From positions 342,487 through 406,486 of the forward strand of contig JARLJH010000048.1 in NCBI GenBank assembly GCA_031291305.1: DNA of 64,000 nucleotides, read 5' to 3'. The notes beneath the pieces were generated by a model, which did no database searches, was not told the origin of the DNA, and saw only the letters and a program-made list of their open reading frames with translations. Made by a program: the position numbers and the translations under genes. The stretch is from Rhodoferax sp. (GTDB taxonomy: Bacteria; Pseudomonadota; Gammaproteobacteria; Burkholderiales; Burkholderiaceae_C). Positions 1 through 11,472 of this stretch are shown here, in pieces; positions within the stretch are counted from its first letter, which is position 1; the number at the start of each line of letters is the position of its first letter.

Positions 1-1
1 T

Positions 2-1030
2 GATGAAGGTGAACCTGGGACCTGTAAAGACCGAGACATCATGGAGTTCAATCCGCATATCGTGATTGAAGGCATGATCATCGCTGCTTATGCCATGGGT
101 ATTTCCGTTGGTTACAACTACATTCACGGCGAAATTTTTCACACCTATCGGCGTTTTGAAGAGGCACTGGATGAGGCGCGGGCTGCCGGACTGTTGGGCA
201 ACAACATTCTCGGTACGGACTTCAGTTTCCAGTTGCACGCGGCGCATGGGTTTGGTGCCTACATTTGTGGGGAAGAGACCGGCTTGCTGGAGTCGCTTGA
301 GGGCAAGAAAGGGCAGCCGCGTTTCAAACCGCCGTTTCCCGCCAGTTTTGGCTTGTACGGTAAACCAACCACTATCAATAACACCGAAACATTCGGAGCG
401 GTCCCTTGGATCATCCGCAACGGTGGGCAGGCCTATCTGGAATGCGGCAAGCCCAATAACGGTGGCACCAAGATTTACTCAGTGAGTGGTGATGTCGCGT
501 TGCCTGGTAACTATGAAGTGCCGATGGGTACACCGTTTGCCGCGTTGCTGGAATTGGCTGGGGGTGTGCGCGCTGGGCACAAACTCAAGGCAGTGATTCC
601 GGGTGGATCGTCCTCGCCCGTGCTACCCGCCAGCATCATGATGGATTGCACCATGGACTACGACTCCATCGCCAAGGCGGGCTCCATGTTGGGTTCGGGT
701 GCCGTCATTGTCATGGACGACTCGCGGTGCATGGTGAAGAGTTTGCAGCGACTCAGTTACTTTTACATGCATGAGTCATGTGGGCAGTGCACGCCCTGCC
801 GGGAAGGTACGGGCTGGATGTCGCGCGTGGTTGACCGCATCGAGAACGGCTTGGGTCGCGAGGCCGACCTAGCCCTGCTGAATTCTGTGGCAGAAGACAT
901 TCAGGGACGGACGATTTGTGCGCTCGGTGATGCTGCGGCTATGCCTGTGCGCGCCATGCTCAAGCATTACATGCCTGAGTTTGAGTACCACATCGCACAC
1001 AAAACCTGCATGGTCCCAGCATACGTTTGA
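2..1030 (+). CDS. nuoF: NADH-quinone oxidoreductase subunit F (NuoF), 5' end missing
   Basis: This is the flavin and NADH-binding subunit of respiratory complex I, which takes electrons from NADH to FMN and on to an Fe-S cluster in the cytoplasmic arm. The reading frame is open from base 2 ([14 protein letters not shown], a conserved NuoF stretch), so the gene starts before the window. About 342 residues are visible of an estimated 440-450. The 4Fe-4S ligands are seen as [15 protein letters not shown] plus the later Cys of RTICALGD. It ends 11 bases before the preferred nuoG start and heads the nuoF-N series in the window. Confidence 0.97.
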   Translation, partial: DEGEPGTCKDRDIMEFNPHIVIEGMIIAAYAMGISVGYNYIHGEIFHTYRRFEEALDEARAAGLLGNNILGTDFSFQLHAAHGFGAYICGEETGLLESLEGKKGQPRFKPPFPASFGLYGKPTTINNTETFGAVPWIIRNGGQAYLECGKPNNGGTKIYSVSGDVALPGNYEVPMGTPFAALLELAGGVRAGHKLKAVIPGGSSSPVLPASIMMDCTMDYDSIAKAGSMLGSGAVIVMDDSRCMVKSLQRLSYFYMHESCGQCTPCREGTGWMSRVVDRIENGLGREADLALLNSVAEDIQGRTICALGDAAAMPVRAMLKHYMPEFEYHIAHKTCMVPAYV

Positions 1031-1041
1031 GTGAGCACCAG

Positions 1042-3180
1042 ATGATTGAAATTGAACTCGATGGACAAAAAGTAGCTATTGAACAGGGTAGCACGGTGAT
1101 GCATGCTGCTGAAAAGGCAGGAACCTATATACCGCATTTTTGCTACCACAAGAAGCTCAGTATCGCTGCGAGTTGCCGCATGTGTCTGGTGGATATCGAG
1201 AAGATGCCCAAACCGATGCCTGCTTGCGCGACGTCAGTCACTCAGGGCATGGTGGTGCGCACGAAGTCCGACAAGGCTATCAAGGCGCAGCAGTCGGTCA
1301 TGGAATTTTTGCTGATCAATCACCCTCTGGACTGTCCAATTTGTGACCAAGGCGGTGAATGCCAGTTGCAGGATCTTGCGGTGGGCTATGGTGCGGCTGC
1401 ATCCCGTTACGAGGAAGAGAAGAGAGTGGTTCACGTCAAGGATGTGGGCCCGCTGATTTCCATGCAGGAAATGAGCCGTTGCATTCACTGTACCCGTTGT
1501 GTGCGGTTTGGTCAGGAAATCGCTGGTGTGATGGAGTTGGGCATGTCTCACCGTGGTGAACATGCCGAGATCGAGACCTTCATGGGTCAGACGATTGACT
1601 CAGAGTTGTCGGGCAACATGATTGACATCTGTCCTGTGGGCGCACTGACCAGCAAGCCGTTTCGCTACAGCGCACGGACTTGGGAGCTGTCACGTCGCAA
1701 GTCAATCAGTCCGCATGATTCGACCGGGGCCAATTTGATTGTGCAAGTCAAGAACAACAAGGTCATGCGTGTTGTTCCTCTTGAAAATGAAGCTGTCAAT
1801 GAATGCTGGATCGCAGATCGTGACCGGTTTTCCTACGAGGCACTCAATAGCACCGACCGTCTGACGACGCCGATGATTAAGCAGGGAGGGGAGTGGCGGG
1901 GTGTCGACTGGAAAACAGCCCTGGAATACGTGGCACATGGGTTGACTAATATCAAGGCAGATCATGGCGCGACTGCGATTGGCGCGTTGGTCAGCCCACA
2001 TAGCACCCTGGAAGAGTTATATCTGGCTGCTGCTGTTGTCCGTGGCTTAGGTAGCGACAACATCGACTACCGACTTCGTCATGCCGAGTTCGAGTCGGCT
2101 CGAAATGGCGCGCGCTATCTGGGCATGCCGATTACCGATTTGTCCTTGTTGCAGAGTGTTCTCGTCGTTGGCTCCAATCTTCGCAAAGATCATCCGTTGT
2201 TTGCGCAGCGTGTGCGCCAAGCCACCAGATTGGGTTGTGCTGTTAGCGTTGTGAATGCAAACGAAGTGAATTGGGCGATGCCAGTGGCCCATACCAGCGT
2301 TTCTCCAGCATCCGGTTGGGTGCAAGCACTAGCTGATATTGCTGCGGCAATCGCATTGGAAAAAAATGTCGATGCACCCCAGGCGGGCAACGTGACTGAA
2401 GTTGCGCGTGCTATCGCGAACTCGCTATTAAGCGCGGAACGAAAAGCTGTTCTGCTAGGCAACGCGGCGGCGCATCATGCGCAGGCCAGTCAATTGCTAG
2501 CTTTGGTCAACTGGATTGGTGAGCACACGGGGGCTACTTTTGGCTACCTTACCGAAGCGGCGAACACGGTTGGCGCCCAAGTGGCTGGTGCCCTGCCGCA
2601 GGCACTGGGACTCAACGCGGGTCAAATGCTGGCAGGAGCACTGAAGGCTGTGATTTTGCTTAATACCGAGCCGCAATTTGACAGTGCCGCTGGCGCAGCA
2701 TCAGTGACGGCACTTGGAGACAGCCAAATGGTGGTTACATTGAGCCCTTTCAAGGCGAATATGGATATCAGCGATGTGCTCCTTCCTGTTTCCCCATTTA
2801 CTGAAACCTCTGGAACGTTTATTAACGCCGAGGGCCGGGTGCAGAGTTTTCATGCAGTGGTCAAGCCGTTGGCGGAAACGCGGCCTGCATGGAAGGTATT
2901 CAGGGCGTTGGCCAATATTCTCAATTTGCCAGATTTTGATTTTGAGTCCACTCAGGACGTGTTGAAGCAGTCGCTGGCAGACGATCTAGGTGTTGTGCCT
3001 TCACATGTGCCTGTCGCTCTCTTGAGCAACGCCAGTGGTTTGCCGATGGGCTCACAAGCAGTTTCAGTGGAACCCTGTGTTGCCGGTATCTATCAGCTCG
3101 ATGGCATTGTGCGTCGTGCTCCAGCACTGCAAAGTACGGCAGATGCCAAAGCAGCGCAGACCCAGGAGGTGGCAGCATGA
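1042..3180 (+). CDS. nuoG: NADH-quinone oxidoreductase subunit G (NuoG)
   Basis: The large Fe-S subunit of complex I carries electrons through several clusters in the peripheral arm. The N-terminus has the 2Fe-2S ligands at about C34, C45, C48 and C62, then a HxxxCxxC-type block ([17 protein letters not shown]), then [13 protein letters not shown] and DICPVGAL for a further 4Fe-4S cluster. The rest is a molybdopterin-oxidoreductase-like fold. I chose the ATG at 1042 (MIEIELDG). A TTG five codons upstream overlaps the nuoF stop and would add MSEHQ, which is less typical. The length is 712 residues. The gene overlaps nuoH by four bases (ATGA). Confidence 0.97.
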   Translation: MIEIELDGQKVAIEQGSTVMHAAEKAGTYIPHFCYHKKLSIAASCRMCLVDIEKMPKPMPACATSVTQGMVVRTKSDKAIKAQQSVMEFLLINHPLDCPICDQGGECQLQDLAVGYGAAASRYEEEKRVVHVKDVGPLISMQEMSRCIHCTRCVRFGQEIAGVMELGMSHRGEHAEIETFMGQTIDSELSGNMIDICPVGALTSKPFRYSARTWELSRRKSISPHDSTGANLIVQVKNNKVMRVVPLENEAVNECWIADRDRFSYEALNSTDRLTTPMIKQGGEWRGVDWKTALEYVAHGLTNIKADHGATAIGALVSPHSTLEELYLAAAVVRGLGSDNIDYRLRHAEFESARNGARYLGMPITDLSLLQSVLVVGSNLRKDHPLFAQRVRQATRLGCAVSVVNANEVNWAMPVAHTSVSPASGWVQALADIAAAIALEKNVDAPQAGNVTEVARAIANSLLSAERKAVLLGNAAAHHAQASQLLALVNWIGEHTGATFGYLTEAANTVGAQVAGALPQALGLNAGQMLAGALKAVILLNTEPQFDSAAGAASVTALGDSQMVVTLSPFKANMDISDVLLPVSPFTETSGTFINAEGRVQSFHAVVKPLAETRPAWKVFRALANILNLPDFDFESTQDVLKQSLADDLGVVPSHVPVALLSNASGLPMGSQAVSVEPCVAGIYQLDGIVRRAPALQSTADAKAAQTQEVAA

Positions 3181-4253
3181 TTGACATCATTTTTTCCACC
3201 GGCCTTGGACTGTTTGCCGCATCGTGGTGGACAGAGATAGCTTGGCCGCTGATCTGGGCACTGTTGAAGGTGGTTCCCGTGTTGATGGTTGTGTTGGGGG
3301 CTGTTACTTATGCCACCCTGTGGGAACGAAAGTTGTTGGGTTGGGCCCAAATCCGCCTCGGTCCCAATCGCGTGGGTCCTTGGGGTTTACTGCAGCCGAT
3401 TGCTGATGCTTTGAAACTGATGACCAAGGAAATTGTCAGACCAAATGCATCTGACAAGTTTCTTTTCTATCTCGGACCGGTTCTCACCGTTGCGCCAGCG
3501 TTGGCGGCATGGGCTGTCGTTCCTTTTGGTCCGGAGGTGGCTGTGGCTAACCTGAACGCCGGATTGTTGTTTTTGATGGCCATTGCCTCGATGGAGGTTT
3601 ATGGCGTGATCATTTCGGGATGGTCTTCCAACTCCAAGTATGCGTTCTTGGGCGCATTGCGGGCTTCGGCGCAGATGGTGAGCTATGAAATTGCCATGGG
3701 TTTCTGCTTCTTGATTGTGCTGATGGTGTCCAACAGTTTGAACATGACCGACATCGTAATGGGGCAGAGCAAGGGGCGGTTTGCAGAGATGGGCTTGGAT
3801 TTCCTCTCCTGGAACTGGTTGCCGCTGTTGCCGATCATGGTGGTCTATTTTGTTTCAGGATTGGCCGAAACCAATCGTACGCCGTTTGATGTGATCGAGG
3901 GTGAATCTGAGATTGTGGCGGGCCACATGGTGGAGTATTCCGGTATGTCTTGGGCCATGTTTCAGATGGCTGAGTACGCCAATATCTGGTTGGTATCGAT
4001 TCTTTCAGTGACGATGTTTTTCGGTGGTTGGATGTCGCCTATTGATGGCTTAAATTGGATTCCTGGCTGGATCTGGCTGGGACTCAAGACGTTTGCAGTG
4101 ATGACAGTGTTCATCTGGGTGCGAGTCACTTTCCCTAGGTTTCGTTATGACCAGGTCATGCGCTTGGGCTGGAAGATCTTTATTCCCGTGACTTTGGTGT
4201 GGCTGGTGGTGATTGGTGTCTGGATGCAGACACCATGGAACATTTGGAAGTAA
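3177..4253 (+). CDS. nuoH: NADH-quinone oxidoreductase subunit H (NuoH)
   Basis: NuoH is the membrane subunit of complex I that forms the quinone pocket at the junction with the peripheral arm. The 358-residue protein has multiple hydrophobic helices. The conserved cytoplasmic loops [15 protein letters not shown] (about residues 57-71) and [18 protein letters not shown] (about residues 230-247) are both present. Its ATG overlaps the nuoG stop as ATGA, which suggests translational coupling. The length is normal for proteobacteria. Confidence 0.98.
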   Translation: MIDIIFSTGLGLFAASWWTEIAWPLIWALLKVVPVLMVVLGAVTYATLWERKLLGWAQIRLGPNRVGPWGLLQPIADALKLMTKEIVRPNASDKFLFYLGPVLTVAPALAAWAVVPFGPEVAVANLNAGLLFLMAIASMEVYGVIISGWSSNSKYAFLGALRASAQMVSYEIAMGFCFLIVLMVSNSLNMTDIVMGQSKGRFAEMGLDFLSWNWLPLLPIMVVYFVSGLAETNRTPFDVIEGESEIVAGHMVEYSGMSWAMFQMAEYANIWLVSILSVTMFFGGWMSPIDGLNWIPGWIWLGLKTFAVMTVFIWVRVTFPRFRYDQVMRLGWKIFIPVTLVWLVVIGVWMQTPWNIWK

Positions 4254-4265
4254 TTCGAGTCGCTT

Positions 4266-4799
4266 ATGTCAACCCCTACTTTGAACACCAGTAAGAGTTC
4301 TCCAGTGAGTGCTTTTTCGCTGTCTGACTTTTTCTCCAGTTTCTTGCTGTCGGAGCTTTTCAAGGGCATGCGACTCACAGGTAAATATGCTTTCAAAAGC
4401 AAGATTACTCTTGAGTACCCAGAAGAAAAGACACCTTTATCGCCTCGCTTTCGTGGCTTGCATGCCTTGCGTCGTTACGAGTCCGGTGAGGAGCGCTGTA
4501 TTGCCTGCAAGTTATGTGAGGCGGTGTGTCCCGCAATGGCTATCACCATTGAATCTGAAGAGAGGGTGGATGGTTCTCGTCGCACCACTCGCTATGACAT
4601 TGACTTGACCAAGTGCATTTTTTGCGGATTTTGTGAGGAAAGTTGCCCAGTGGATTCCATTGTGGAGACGAATATTCTGGAATATCACGGTGAAAAGCGA
4701 GGCGATTTGTACTTCACCAAAGAAATGCTTTTGGCTGTTGGTGATCGATTTGAGCCAGAGATCGCTGCCAGTAAATTGGCCGATGCCAAATATCGTTGA
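4266..4799 (+). CDS. nuoI: NADH-quinone oxidoreductase subunit I (NuoI)
   Basis: NuoI is the ferredoxin-like subunit that carries the two 4Fe-4S clusters N6a and N6b near the quinone site. Two CxxCxxCxxxCP motifs are visible, [12 protein letters not shown] and [12 protein letters not shown]. The 177-residue protein has a longer N-terminal lead (about 20 residues before [16 protein letters not shown]) than some relatives. No strong ribosome binding site precedes the ATG at 4266, so the exact start is a little uncertain. It lies 12 bases after nuoH. Confidence 0.96.
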   Translation: MSTPTLNTSKSSPVSAFSLSDFFSSFLLSELFKGMRLTGKYAFKSKITLEYPEEKTPLSPRFRGLHALRRYESGEERCIACKLCEAVCPAMAITIESEERVDGSRRTTRYDIDLTKCIFCGFCEESCPVDSIVETNILEYHGEKRGDLYFTKEMLLAVGDRFEPEIAASKLADAKYR

Positions 4800-4824
4800 T
4801 CCGTCGTAAGAAAGAGTCCGAATC

Positions 4825-5484
4825 ATGAGTGTCACGACTGGTCTGTTTTACCTGTTTTCTGCCATCTTGCTGGTGTCTGCGTTTCGTGTCATCACGACAC
4901 CCAATCCAGTGCATGCTGTGTTGTACCTTGTTCTTACGTTTTTTCAAGCATCCATGATCTGGATGTTGTTGAAAGCGGAGTTCTTGTCATTGACCTTGGT
5001 GTTGGTGTATGTCGGTGCGGTAATGGTCTTGTTCCTTTTTGTGGTGATGATGCTGGACGTGAATCTTGAAGAAATGCGGCAGGGTTTTTGGAAGCATTTA
5101 CCACTGGCTGCCGGGCTAGGCATTTTGCTTATTGTTGAGATGTCTGGAGTGTTGTTGGGCGGTTTTCGAGTCAGTGACGAGCCGAAGGCTGCCACGGCCT
5201 TAGCCAACACAGGCGTGCAACTTTCCAACAGCAAGGAACTGGGCAAGTTGCTTTATACCCAGTATCTGTACCCGCTCGAAGTCGCGACCGCCATCTTGTT
5301 GGTAGGCATGATCGCAGCCATTGCCTTGACGCTGAGGCAGCGCAAAGACAGCAAAGTGATTGATGCGGGAGCACAAGTTCGTGTAAAGGCGAAAGATCGG
5401 ATGACCGTGGTGAAACTAGCTGCTACCCAACCAGCCTTGCCCATAAAGGCACCCGATGAACCATCAGTGGGGGGTAAAGCATGA
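4825..5484 (+). CDS. nuoJ: NADH-quinone oxidoreductase subunit J (NuoJ)
   Basis: NuoJ is a membrane subunit of the proton-pumping arm of complex I. The 219-residue protein has about five hydrophobic helices, including the conserved [20 protein letters not shown] block (about residues 53-72). A hydrophilic C-terminal tail of roughly 45 residues, rich in K, A and P, follows the last helix. The stop overlaps the nuoK ATG by four bases. Confidence 0.97.
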   Translation: MSVTTGLFYLFSAILLVSAFRVITTPNPVHAVLYLVLTFFQASMIWMLLKAEFLSLTLVLVYVGAVMVLFLFVVMMLDVNLEEMRQGFWKHLPLAAGLGILLIVEMSGVLLGGFRVSDEPKAATALANTGVQLSNSKELGKLLYTQYLYPLEVATAILLVGMIAAIALTLRQRKDSKVIDAGAQVRVKAKDRMTVVKLAATQPALPIKAPDEPSVGGKA

Positions 5485-5789
5485 GTTTGACATTGGGGCA
5501 TTTTCTGACATTGGGCGCTATGTTGTTTGCGCTCTCTGTGATTGGCATTTTTTTGAACCGGAAAAATCTGATCGTTTTGCTGATGGCGATCGAACTGATG
5601 TTGCTTGCTGTCAATACCAACTTCATCGCGTTCTCGCATTACCTGGGTGACCTGCACGGACAGATATTTGTGTTTTTCATCTTGACCGTTGCCGCCGCAG
5701 AATCTGCCATTGGACTGGCGATTCTTGTCGTGTTGTTCCGCAACAAATCAAATATTAACGTGGACGAACTTGATTCGTTAAAGGGGTAA
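5481..5789 (+). CDS. nuoK: NADH-quinone oxidoreductase subunit K (NuoK)
   Basis: NuoK is a small three-helix membrane subunit of complex I, homologous to MrpC. At 102 residues it matches the family length. The acidic residues used in proton transfer sit in the conserved segment [15 protein letters not shown] (about residues 34-48) and in [13 protein letters not shown] (about residues 70-82). It is coupled to nuoJ by an ATGA overlap and followed six bases later by nuoL. Confidence 0.98.
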   Translation: MSLTLGHFLTLGAMLFALSVIGIFLNRKNLIVLLMAIELMLLAVNTNFIAFSHYLGDLHGQIFVFFILTVAAAESAIGLAILVVLFRNKSNINVDELDSLKG

Positions 5790-5795
5790 CAGGAA

Positions 5796-7826
5796 ATGAG
5801 TCAAACCCTATCCGCACCCCTCTTGGTAGCGGTTCCCCTGGCGCCGCTTTTTGGTGCTTTGGTCGCTGGCATCATGGGAACCAAGTTTGGTGGCAATAGC
5901 ATCGGACGCCGTGCGTCTCATTCTGTTGCCATTCTTGGCGTTCTGCTGTCTTTCGTCCTGTCTGCCTTGGTGCTCAAAAGCGTAGCTATGGATGGTGCTC
6001 GCTTCAATGAGTCTATCTATACCTGGATGGTGGTTGGTGGCATGAAGATGGAGGTCGGCTTTCTGGTTGATGGTCTTACCGCCATGATGATGTGCGTTGT
6101 TTCCTTCGTGTCTTTGATGGTTCACATTTACACCATTGGCTACATGGAAGACGACGACGGATACAACCGCTTTTTCTCATATATTTCCCTGTTCACCTTT
6201 TCTATGCTGATGCTCGTCATGAGCAATAACCTGCTGCAGTTGTTCTTTGGATGGGAAGCTGTAGGCCTGGTTTCCTATCTCCTGATCGGGTTTTGGTACA
6301 ACAAGCCGTCAGCTATTTTTGCCAACATGAAGGCTTTTTTGGTGAACCGTGTCGGCGATTTTGGCTTTATCTTGGGTATCAGTCTGATCGCGGCCTATGC
6401 CGGAACTTTGAGTTACGCGGAAGCATTCGCCAAAGCGCCAGAACTGGCTGCCATGACCTTACCCGGCACAGACTGGATGCTCGTTAGCGTGATTTGCATT
6501 TGCTTGTTCATTGGCGCTATGGGTAAGTCGGCACAGTTTCCGCTCCATGTCTGGTTGCCTGACTCCATGGAAGGTCCAACACCCATTTCGGCCCTGATTC
6601 ATGCTGCGACGATGGTGACGGCAGGTATTTTCATGGTGGCTCGGATGTCACCCTTGTTCGAGTTGAGTGAAGCCGCGCTGAATTTCATCATGATCATCGG
6701 GGCGATTACAGCCTTGTTCATGGGTTTTTTGGGGATCATCCAGAACGATATCAAGCGTGTGGTGGCCTACTCGACGCTGTCGCAGTTGGGGTACATGACG
6801 GTCGCCTTGGGGGCTTCGGCCTATTCGGTCGCAGTTTTCCATCTGATGACACATGCTTTCTTTAAAGCATTGCTGTTCCTGGCTGCTGGCTCCGTGATCA
6901 TGGGCATGCACCATAACCAGGATATTCGATGGATGGGTGGTGTGCGCAAATACATGCCGATCACCTGGGTTACTTCGTTGATTGGTTCCTTGGCATTGAT
7001 CGGAACACCGTTCTTTTCAGGGTTCTATTCCAAAGACGAAATCATCATGGCGGTTCACGCCAGCCATTTACCCGCATCAGGTTTTGCCTATTTTGCAGTG
7101 ATGGCAGGCGTGTTTGTCACTGCGTTTTACACCTTCCGTCTCTACTTCTTGGTATTTCATGGTACAGAGCGTTATGACCAGAATCCTGATGCGCACCATG
7201 GGCATGATGATCACAGTCATGCTCATGATAGTCATGCGGATCAGCATCACCCCAAAGAGTCACCTTGGGTTGTTACTATTCCGTTGATCATGCTGGCGAT
7301 ACCCTCACTGATCATCGGTTACTTCACTATCGGACCTATGTTGTTTGGCGATTTTTTCAAAGACGCCATCTTTGTGAATCCTGAAATTCACCACGGAATG
7401 GAAGTTCTTTCAGAGGAATTCCACGGTGCCGCTGCGCTAGCCGCACACGGGTTTTCGGCAACACCGTTCTGGCTTGCCCTAGCTGGTGTTGTCTCGGCTT
7501 TCTATATGTACATGGTTAATCCCGCCTTTCCTGAAGCTATTAAACGTAGTGTGCTGCCTTTATATAACCTGTTGGAAAACAAGTACTACATGGATTGGTT
7601 TAACGAGAATATTCTGGCCCGAGGTACGCGAGGTTTGGGCGTGCTGCTGTGGAAAGTCGGAGATCAGACTTTGATTGACGGTGCAGCGGTTAACGGTTCT
7701 TGGCGAGCGGTTGGTGTGATTTCCAGTGTGGTCAGGAAATTCCAGACCGGATTCCTGTATGACTACGCACTCACGATGGTGCTGGGCATTTTCGTGCTGA
7801 TGACGTATTTCGTCTGGCTCAAATAG
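5796..7826 (+). CDS. nuoL: NADH-quinone oxidoreductase subunit L (NuoL)
   Basis: NuoL is the most distal antiporter-like subunit of complex I. It pumps protons and carries the long lateral helix at its C-terminus. The 676-residue protein has the antiporter signatures GWEAVGLVSYLLIGFW, SAQFPLHVWLPDSMEGPTP and LIHAATMVTAGIF. A His/Asp-rich hydrophilic loop (about residues 466-486, containing HHGHDDHSHAHDSHADQHH) lies between two membrane helices. The gene is flanked closely by nuoK (6 bases) and nuoM (13 bases). Confidence 0.98.
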   Translation: MSQTLSAPLLVAVPLAPLFGALVAGIMGTKFGGNSIGRRASHSVAILGVLLSFVLSALVLKSVAMDGARFNESIYTWMVVGGMKMEVGFLVDGLTAMMMCVVSFVSLMVHIYTIGYMEDDDGYNRFFSYISLFTFSMLMLVMSNNLLQLFFGWEAVGLVSYLLIGFWYNKPSAIFANMKAFLVNRVGDFGFILGISLIAAYAGTLSYAEAFAKAPELAAMTLPGTDWMLVSVICICLFIGAMGKSAQFPLHVWLPDSMEGPTPISALIHAATMVTAGIFMVARMSPLFELSEAALNFIMIIGAITALFMGFLGIIQNDIKRVVAYSTLSQLGYMTVALGASAYSVAVFHLMTHAFFKALLFLAAGSVIMGMHHNQDIRWMGGVRKYMPITWVTSLIGSLALIGTPFFSGFYSKDEIIMAVHASHLPASGFAYFAVMAGVFVTAFYTFRLYFLVFHGTERYDQNPDAHHGHDDHSHAHDSHADQHHPKESPWVVTIPLIMLAIPSLIIGYFTIGPMLFGDFFKDAIFVNPEIHHGMEVLSEEFHGAAALAAHGFSATPFWLALAGVVSAFYMYMVNPAFPEAIKRSVLPLYNLLENKYYMDWFNENILARGTRGLGVLLWKVGDQTLIDGAAVNGSWRAVGVISSVVRKFQTGFLYDYALTMVLGIFVLMTYFVWLK

Positions 7827-7839
7827 GAGAATTACAAAA

Positions 7840-9315
7840 ATGGGTTTTTTGAGCCTGTCTATCTGGACACCAATCGTCTTTGGTGCGGTTTTGTTGGCAT
7901 TGGGTCGGGAAGACCAAGTACGCGCAGTTCGTTGGATAGCGCTGCTTGGTGCGGTACTTGGCTTGTTGGTGACTTTGCCTCTTTACTTACGCTTTGATAC
8001 TTCCACAGCCGCGATGCAATTTGGTGAGATGAGCTCGTGGATCGGGCGATTCAATGTCAACTATCACCTGGGCGTTGATGGTATTTCGCTGTGGTTTGTA
8101 CTGTTGACCGCATTTATCAACGTGATTGTCGTGATCGCTGGTTGGGAGGTCATCAAGACCCGTGTCAATCAGTACATGGGTGCCTTTCTGATTTTGAGCG
8201 GTTTGATGATCGGTGTGTTTTGTGCGCTCGATGGCATGCTGTTTTACGTGTTCTTTGAGGCAACCTTGATCCCGATGTATCTGATCATTGGTGTCTGGGG
8301 TGGACCCAACAAAATATACGCTTCGTTCAAGTTCTTTTTGTACACCTTGCTGGGCTCTTTGCTGATGTTGGTGGCGTTGATTTACCTCTACGTTCAATCC
8401 GGTAACAGCTTTGATTTGGCGGTCTGGTACAAATTGCCCCTGGGCAGCACGGCACAGACTCTGTTGTTTTTCGCGTTCTTATCAGCCTTTGCGGTCAAGG
8501 TGCCCATGTGGCCGGTGCATACTTGGTTACCTGATGTGCACGTGGAAGCGCCCACCGGCGGTTCTGCTGTTTTGGCCGCCATCATGCTGAAACTGGGTGC
8601 ATATGGGTTTTTGCGATTTTCACTACCTATTGCCCCCGACGCTTCCCACCATTGGGCAGGTTTGATGGTGGGGCTGTCTTTGGTGGCTGTCGTTTACGTG
8701 GGTCTAGTTACTTTAGTACAGAAGGATATGAAGAAGCTGGTGGCCTATTCGTCAGTAGCGCACATGGGTTTTGTTACGTTGGGTTTTTTTATTTTCAATG
8801 ACTTGGGTATCTCCGGCGGTATCGTGCAAATGATTTCCCATGGTTTTGTTTCTGCAGCGATGTTTCTTGCGATTGGTGTTTTGTATGACCGGATGCATTC
8901 GCGCGAAATTGCCGATTACGGTGGTGTGGTCAATACCATGCCTAGATTCACTGCTTTTGCCATGCTGTTTGTCATGGCGAACTGTGGCTTGCCGGGAACT
9001 GCCGGTTTCGTTGGTGAATGGATGGTGATCCTGGGTGCCGTCAAGGTAAATTTCTGGGTAGGCATGGCGGCGGCGAGTGCGCTGATTTTTGGTGCAGCTT
9101 ATTCATTGTGGATGTTTAAGCGGGTCTATCTTGGCCCGGTTGCCAACGACCATGTCAAGCATTTATTAGATATCAACAAACGTGAATTTTTCTTCCTGGC
9201 TTTGCTGGCTGTTGCTGTGTTGTACATGGGTATCTACCCGAAGCCGTTTACAGATGTGATGGATGTTTCAGTAGCTGAACTTCTGAAACATGTGGCGCAA
9301 TCCAAGTTGCCCTAA
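7840..9315 (+). CDS. nuoM: NADH-quinone oxidoreductase subunit M (NuoM)
   Basis: NuoM is the middle antiporter-like subunit of the membrane arm of complex I. The 491-residue protein has the expected many-helix layout and motifs FYVFFEATLIPMYLIIGVWG, VPMWPVHTWLPDVHVEAPT and KLVAYSSVAHMGF. A purine-rich AGGAGA lies just upstream of the ATG. It is followed by a 36-base gap and nuoN. Confidence 0.98.
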   Translation: MGFLSLSIWTPIVFGAVLLALGREDQVRAVRWIALLGAVLGLLVTLPLYLRFDTSTAAMQFGEMSSWIGRFNVNYHLGVDGISLWFVLLTAFINVIVVIAGWEVIKTRVNQYMGAFLILSGLMIGVFCALDGMLFYVFFEATLIPMYLIIGVWGGPNKIYASFKFFLYTLLGSLLMLVALIYLYVQSGNSFDLAVWYKLPLGSTAQTLLFFAFLSAFAVKVPMWPVHTWLPDVHVEAPTGGSAVLAAIMLKLGAYGFLRFSLPIAPDASHHWAGLMVGLSLVAVVYVGLVTLVQKDMKKLVAYSSVAHMGFVTLGFFIFNDLGISGGIVQMISHGFVSAAMFLAIGVLYDRMHSREIADYGGVVNTMPRFTAFAMLFVMANCGLPGTAGFVGEWMVILGAVKVNFWVGMAAASALIFGAAYSLWMFKRVYLGPVANDHVKHLLDINKREFFFLALLAVAVLYMGIYPKPFTDVMDVSVAELLKHVAQSKLP

Positions 9316-9351
9316 ACCATCCAACATAGACATCCTAGACAAGAGACACAC

Positions 9352-10839
9352 ATGTTTGACAAACTCAGTTTGCTGGCGGTAATTCCAGAAGTTATCCTGT
9401 TAGTTATGGCCTGCGTGATCCTGCTTTTTGACATCTCTGTCAAAAGTGCCAAGCGGGGTGCAACGTATGGCTTGACCTTGCTCACACTGGCTGTTGTGGT
9501 GGCGCTTGAGATTGTGTCGGCTACCTCGGGGCAGACCGTCTACGCATTTGGCAATATGGTGGTGAACGACGCCATGGGGCACTGGCTCAAGTGTTTCGCC
9601 GCGGTAGCAGTTATGGTGACACTGGTCTATGGACGTGATTACGCCTGGGGCCGTGACATGTTGCGCGGGGGCGATTTGTTTACCCTCAGCCTCTTTTCGC
9701 TGCTGGGCATGTTTGTAATGATCTCGGGCAACAACTTCCTGGGCATTTACATGGGGCTTGAATTGTTGACGCTGTCAAGCTACGCGCTGGTTGCATTGCG
9801 CCGCGACTACGTTGTCTCGACAGAGGCGGCCATGAAGTATTTTGTGCTGGGGTCTCTGGCTTCAGGCTTGTTGCTGTATGGCATGTCTATGCTCTACGGT
9901 GCCACAGGAACGCTGGACCTGAGCGGGGTGTTGAAGGCTATCACTACCGGTCAGATTGACCATCAGATTCTAATTTTTGGTTTGGTTTTTGTTGTGGCTG
10001 GTCTGGCGTTCAAACTGGGGGTTGTCCCCTTTCACATGTGGATTCCGGACGTCTATCAGGGTGCGCCAACTGTTATCACACTGATGGTAGGCAGTGCTCC
10101 GAAACTGGCAGCATTTGCGGTGATGATTCGTTTACTGGCAGTGGGGTTATCGCCTCTGGCAGTGGATTGGCAGCAGATGCTGATGGTCCTGGCTGTCGCA
10201 TCGTTAGCAGTGGGTAATCTGGCGGCTATTGCGCAAACCAATATCAAGCGGATGTTGGCGTTTTCAACCATATCACACATGGGTTTTGTTCTGATTGGCA
10301 TGATGTCTGGCGTGGTGATCGGGCACCCAGGCGCTACAGCCAATGCTTACGGTTCATCCATGTTTTACGTGGTTTCCTATGTCTTGACAACCTTGGCTAG
10401 CTTTGGCGTGATCCTGCTGTTGTCGCGTGAAGCTTTCGAGAGCGAGGAAATCGCAGACTTCGCGGGATTGAACCAGCGTAGTCCCTTGTACGCGGCGATC
10501 ATGGCATTGTGTCTGTTTTCTTTGGCTGGCATACCCCCCATGGTTGGCTTTTATGCCAAACTTGCTGTCCTGCAAGCTCTGGTTTCGACAGGTACGTCCG
10601 CCAATATCGTGTTGGCGGTCTATGCCGTCATGATGTCGCTAATTGGTGCGTTTTACTATTTGCGGGTTGTCAAGGTTATGTATTTTGATGCACCTGTAAC
10701 CTCTGTGCCTCTGATAGCTTCCATGGATGTCCGTGCTGTGCTTACGCTCAATGGCGCTTTGTTGCTATTGCTTGGGTTGCTGCCCAGCGGCTTGATGACC
10801 TTATGCATGGATGCTGTTTCCAAAATGTTGACCGTCTGA
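9352..10839 (+). CDS. nuoN: NADH-quinone oxidoreductase subunit N (NuoN)
   Basis: NuoN is the third antiporter-like subunit and the last gene of the complex I operon. The 495-residue protein has the motifs [35 protein letters not shown] and [20 protein letters not shown]. An AAGAGA-type ribosome site precedes the ATG. Its stop is followed 51 bases later by a Nudix gene on the same strand, so read-through is possible. Confidence 0.98.
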   Translation: MFDKLSLLAVIPEVILLVMACVILLFDISVKSAKRGATYGLTLLTLAVVVALEIVSATSGQTVYAFGNMVVNDAMGHWLKCFAAVAVMVTLVYGRDYAWGRDMLRGGDLFTLSLFSLLGMFVMISGNNFLGIYMGLELLTLSSYALVALRRDYVVSTEAAMKYFVLGSLASGLLLYGMSMLYGATGTLDLSGVLKAITTGQIDHQILIFGLVFVVAGLAFKLGVVPFHMWIPDVYQGAPTVITLMVGSAPKLAAFAVMIRLLAVGLSPLAVDWQQMLMVLAVASLAVGNLAAIAQTNIKRMLAFSTISHMGFVLIGMMSGVVIGHPGATANAYGSSMFYVVSYVLTTLASFGVILLLSREAFESEEIADFAGLNQRSPLYAAIMALCLFSLAGIPPMVGFYAKLAVLQALVSTGTSANIVLAVYAVMMSLIGAFYYLRVVKVMYFDAPVTSVPLIASMDVRAVLTLNGALLLLLGLLPSGLMTLCMDAVSKMLTV

Positions 10840-10890
10840 TTGCCGGTGGACCTGTCACCCGGATAATCATTTTCGGGAAAGCAGCCTGAA

Positions 10891-11472
10891 GTGGATCATT
10901 TGCGAGAACTTCAAGTTGACAGTATGGAGTTGTGCAGCGGCGATTTTTTGCACGCTTTGCGAGATACCGTGCGACTTCCCGATGGTGCGCTGACCACGCG
11001 TGAATATGTTGTTCATCCGGGGGCCGTCATGGTGGTGCCCATGCTTGAGGGTCTCAGCGGTGAGTTGCTCCTGGTCATGGAAAGACAGTTCCGTTACCCA
11101 TTGAACCGTGTCATGATCGAATTTCCGGCTGGAAAACTGGACGCGGGGGAATCCTCATTTCACTGCGCACAGCGCGAACTTAAAGAAGAAACTGGCTACC
11201 GTGCTACATCCTGGGCACATGCGGGCTTACTTCATCCGGTAATTGCCTATTCGACGGAGTTCATAGACATCTGGTTTGCGCGAGGTCTCCATCCTGGGGA
11301 GCAGCATCTGGATCAGGGCGAATTTCTGGATGTTTTTACAGCGACTCCGGACGAACTCATGCGATGGTGCAGAGATGGCCTCGTGACTGATGCCAAGACC
11401 CTGACTGCTGCGTTGTGGCTGCAAAACGTTCTTTCAGGCGCTTGGCAGCTCAACTGGAAGGACATACCCTAG
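10891..11472 (+). CDS. Nudix hydrolase, ADP-ribose pyrophosphatase type
   Basis: This is a cytoplasmic Nudix-fold pyrophosphohydrolase that probably cleaves ADP-ribose or related nucleotide sugars. The Nudix box is complete at about residues 80-103 (GKLDAGESSFHCAQRELKEE followed by TGY), with an upstream ERQFRYPLNRVMIEFPAG as in the NudF group. The start is a GTG at 10891, which opens the frame; an ATG at 10924 is an alternative. It directly follows nuoN on the same strand. A role in recycling NAD-derived metabolites is an inference from family and context only. Confidence 0.9.
   Translation: MDHLRELQVDSMELCSGDFLHALRDTVRLPDGALTTREYVVHPGAVMVVPMLEGLSGELLLVMERQFRYPLNRVMIEFPAGKLDAGESSFHCAQRELKEETGYRATSWAHAGLLHPVIAYSTEFIDIWFARGLHPGEQHLDQGEFLDVFTATPDELMRWCRDGLVTDAKTLTAALWLQNVLSGAWQLNWKDIP

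Noticed and set aside
5405-5450. Possible repeat copy in nuoJ (ACTAGCTGCTACCCAACCAGCC)
   Set aside because: It has AGCT but lacks the GGGCTA half and the palindrome, so it is more likely chance.
10843-10862. Hairpin CCGGTG...CACCCGG after nuoN as a terminator
   Set aside because: Short stem with a mismatch and no T-run. The Nudix gene follows closely on the same strand.
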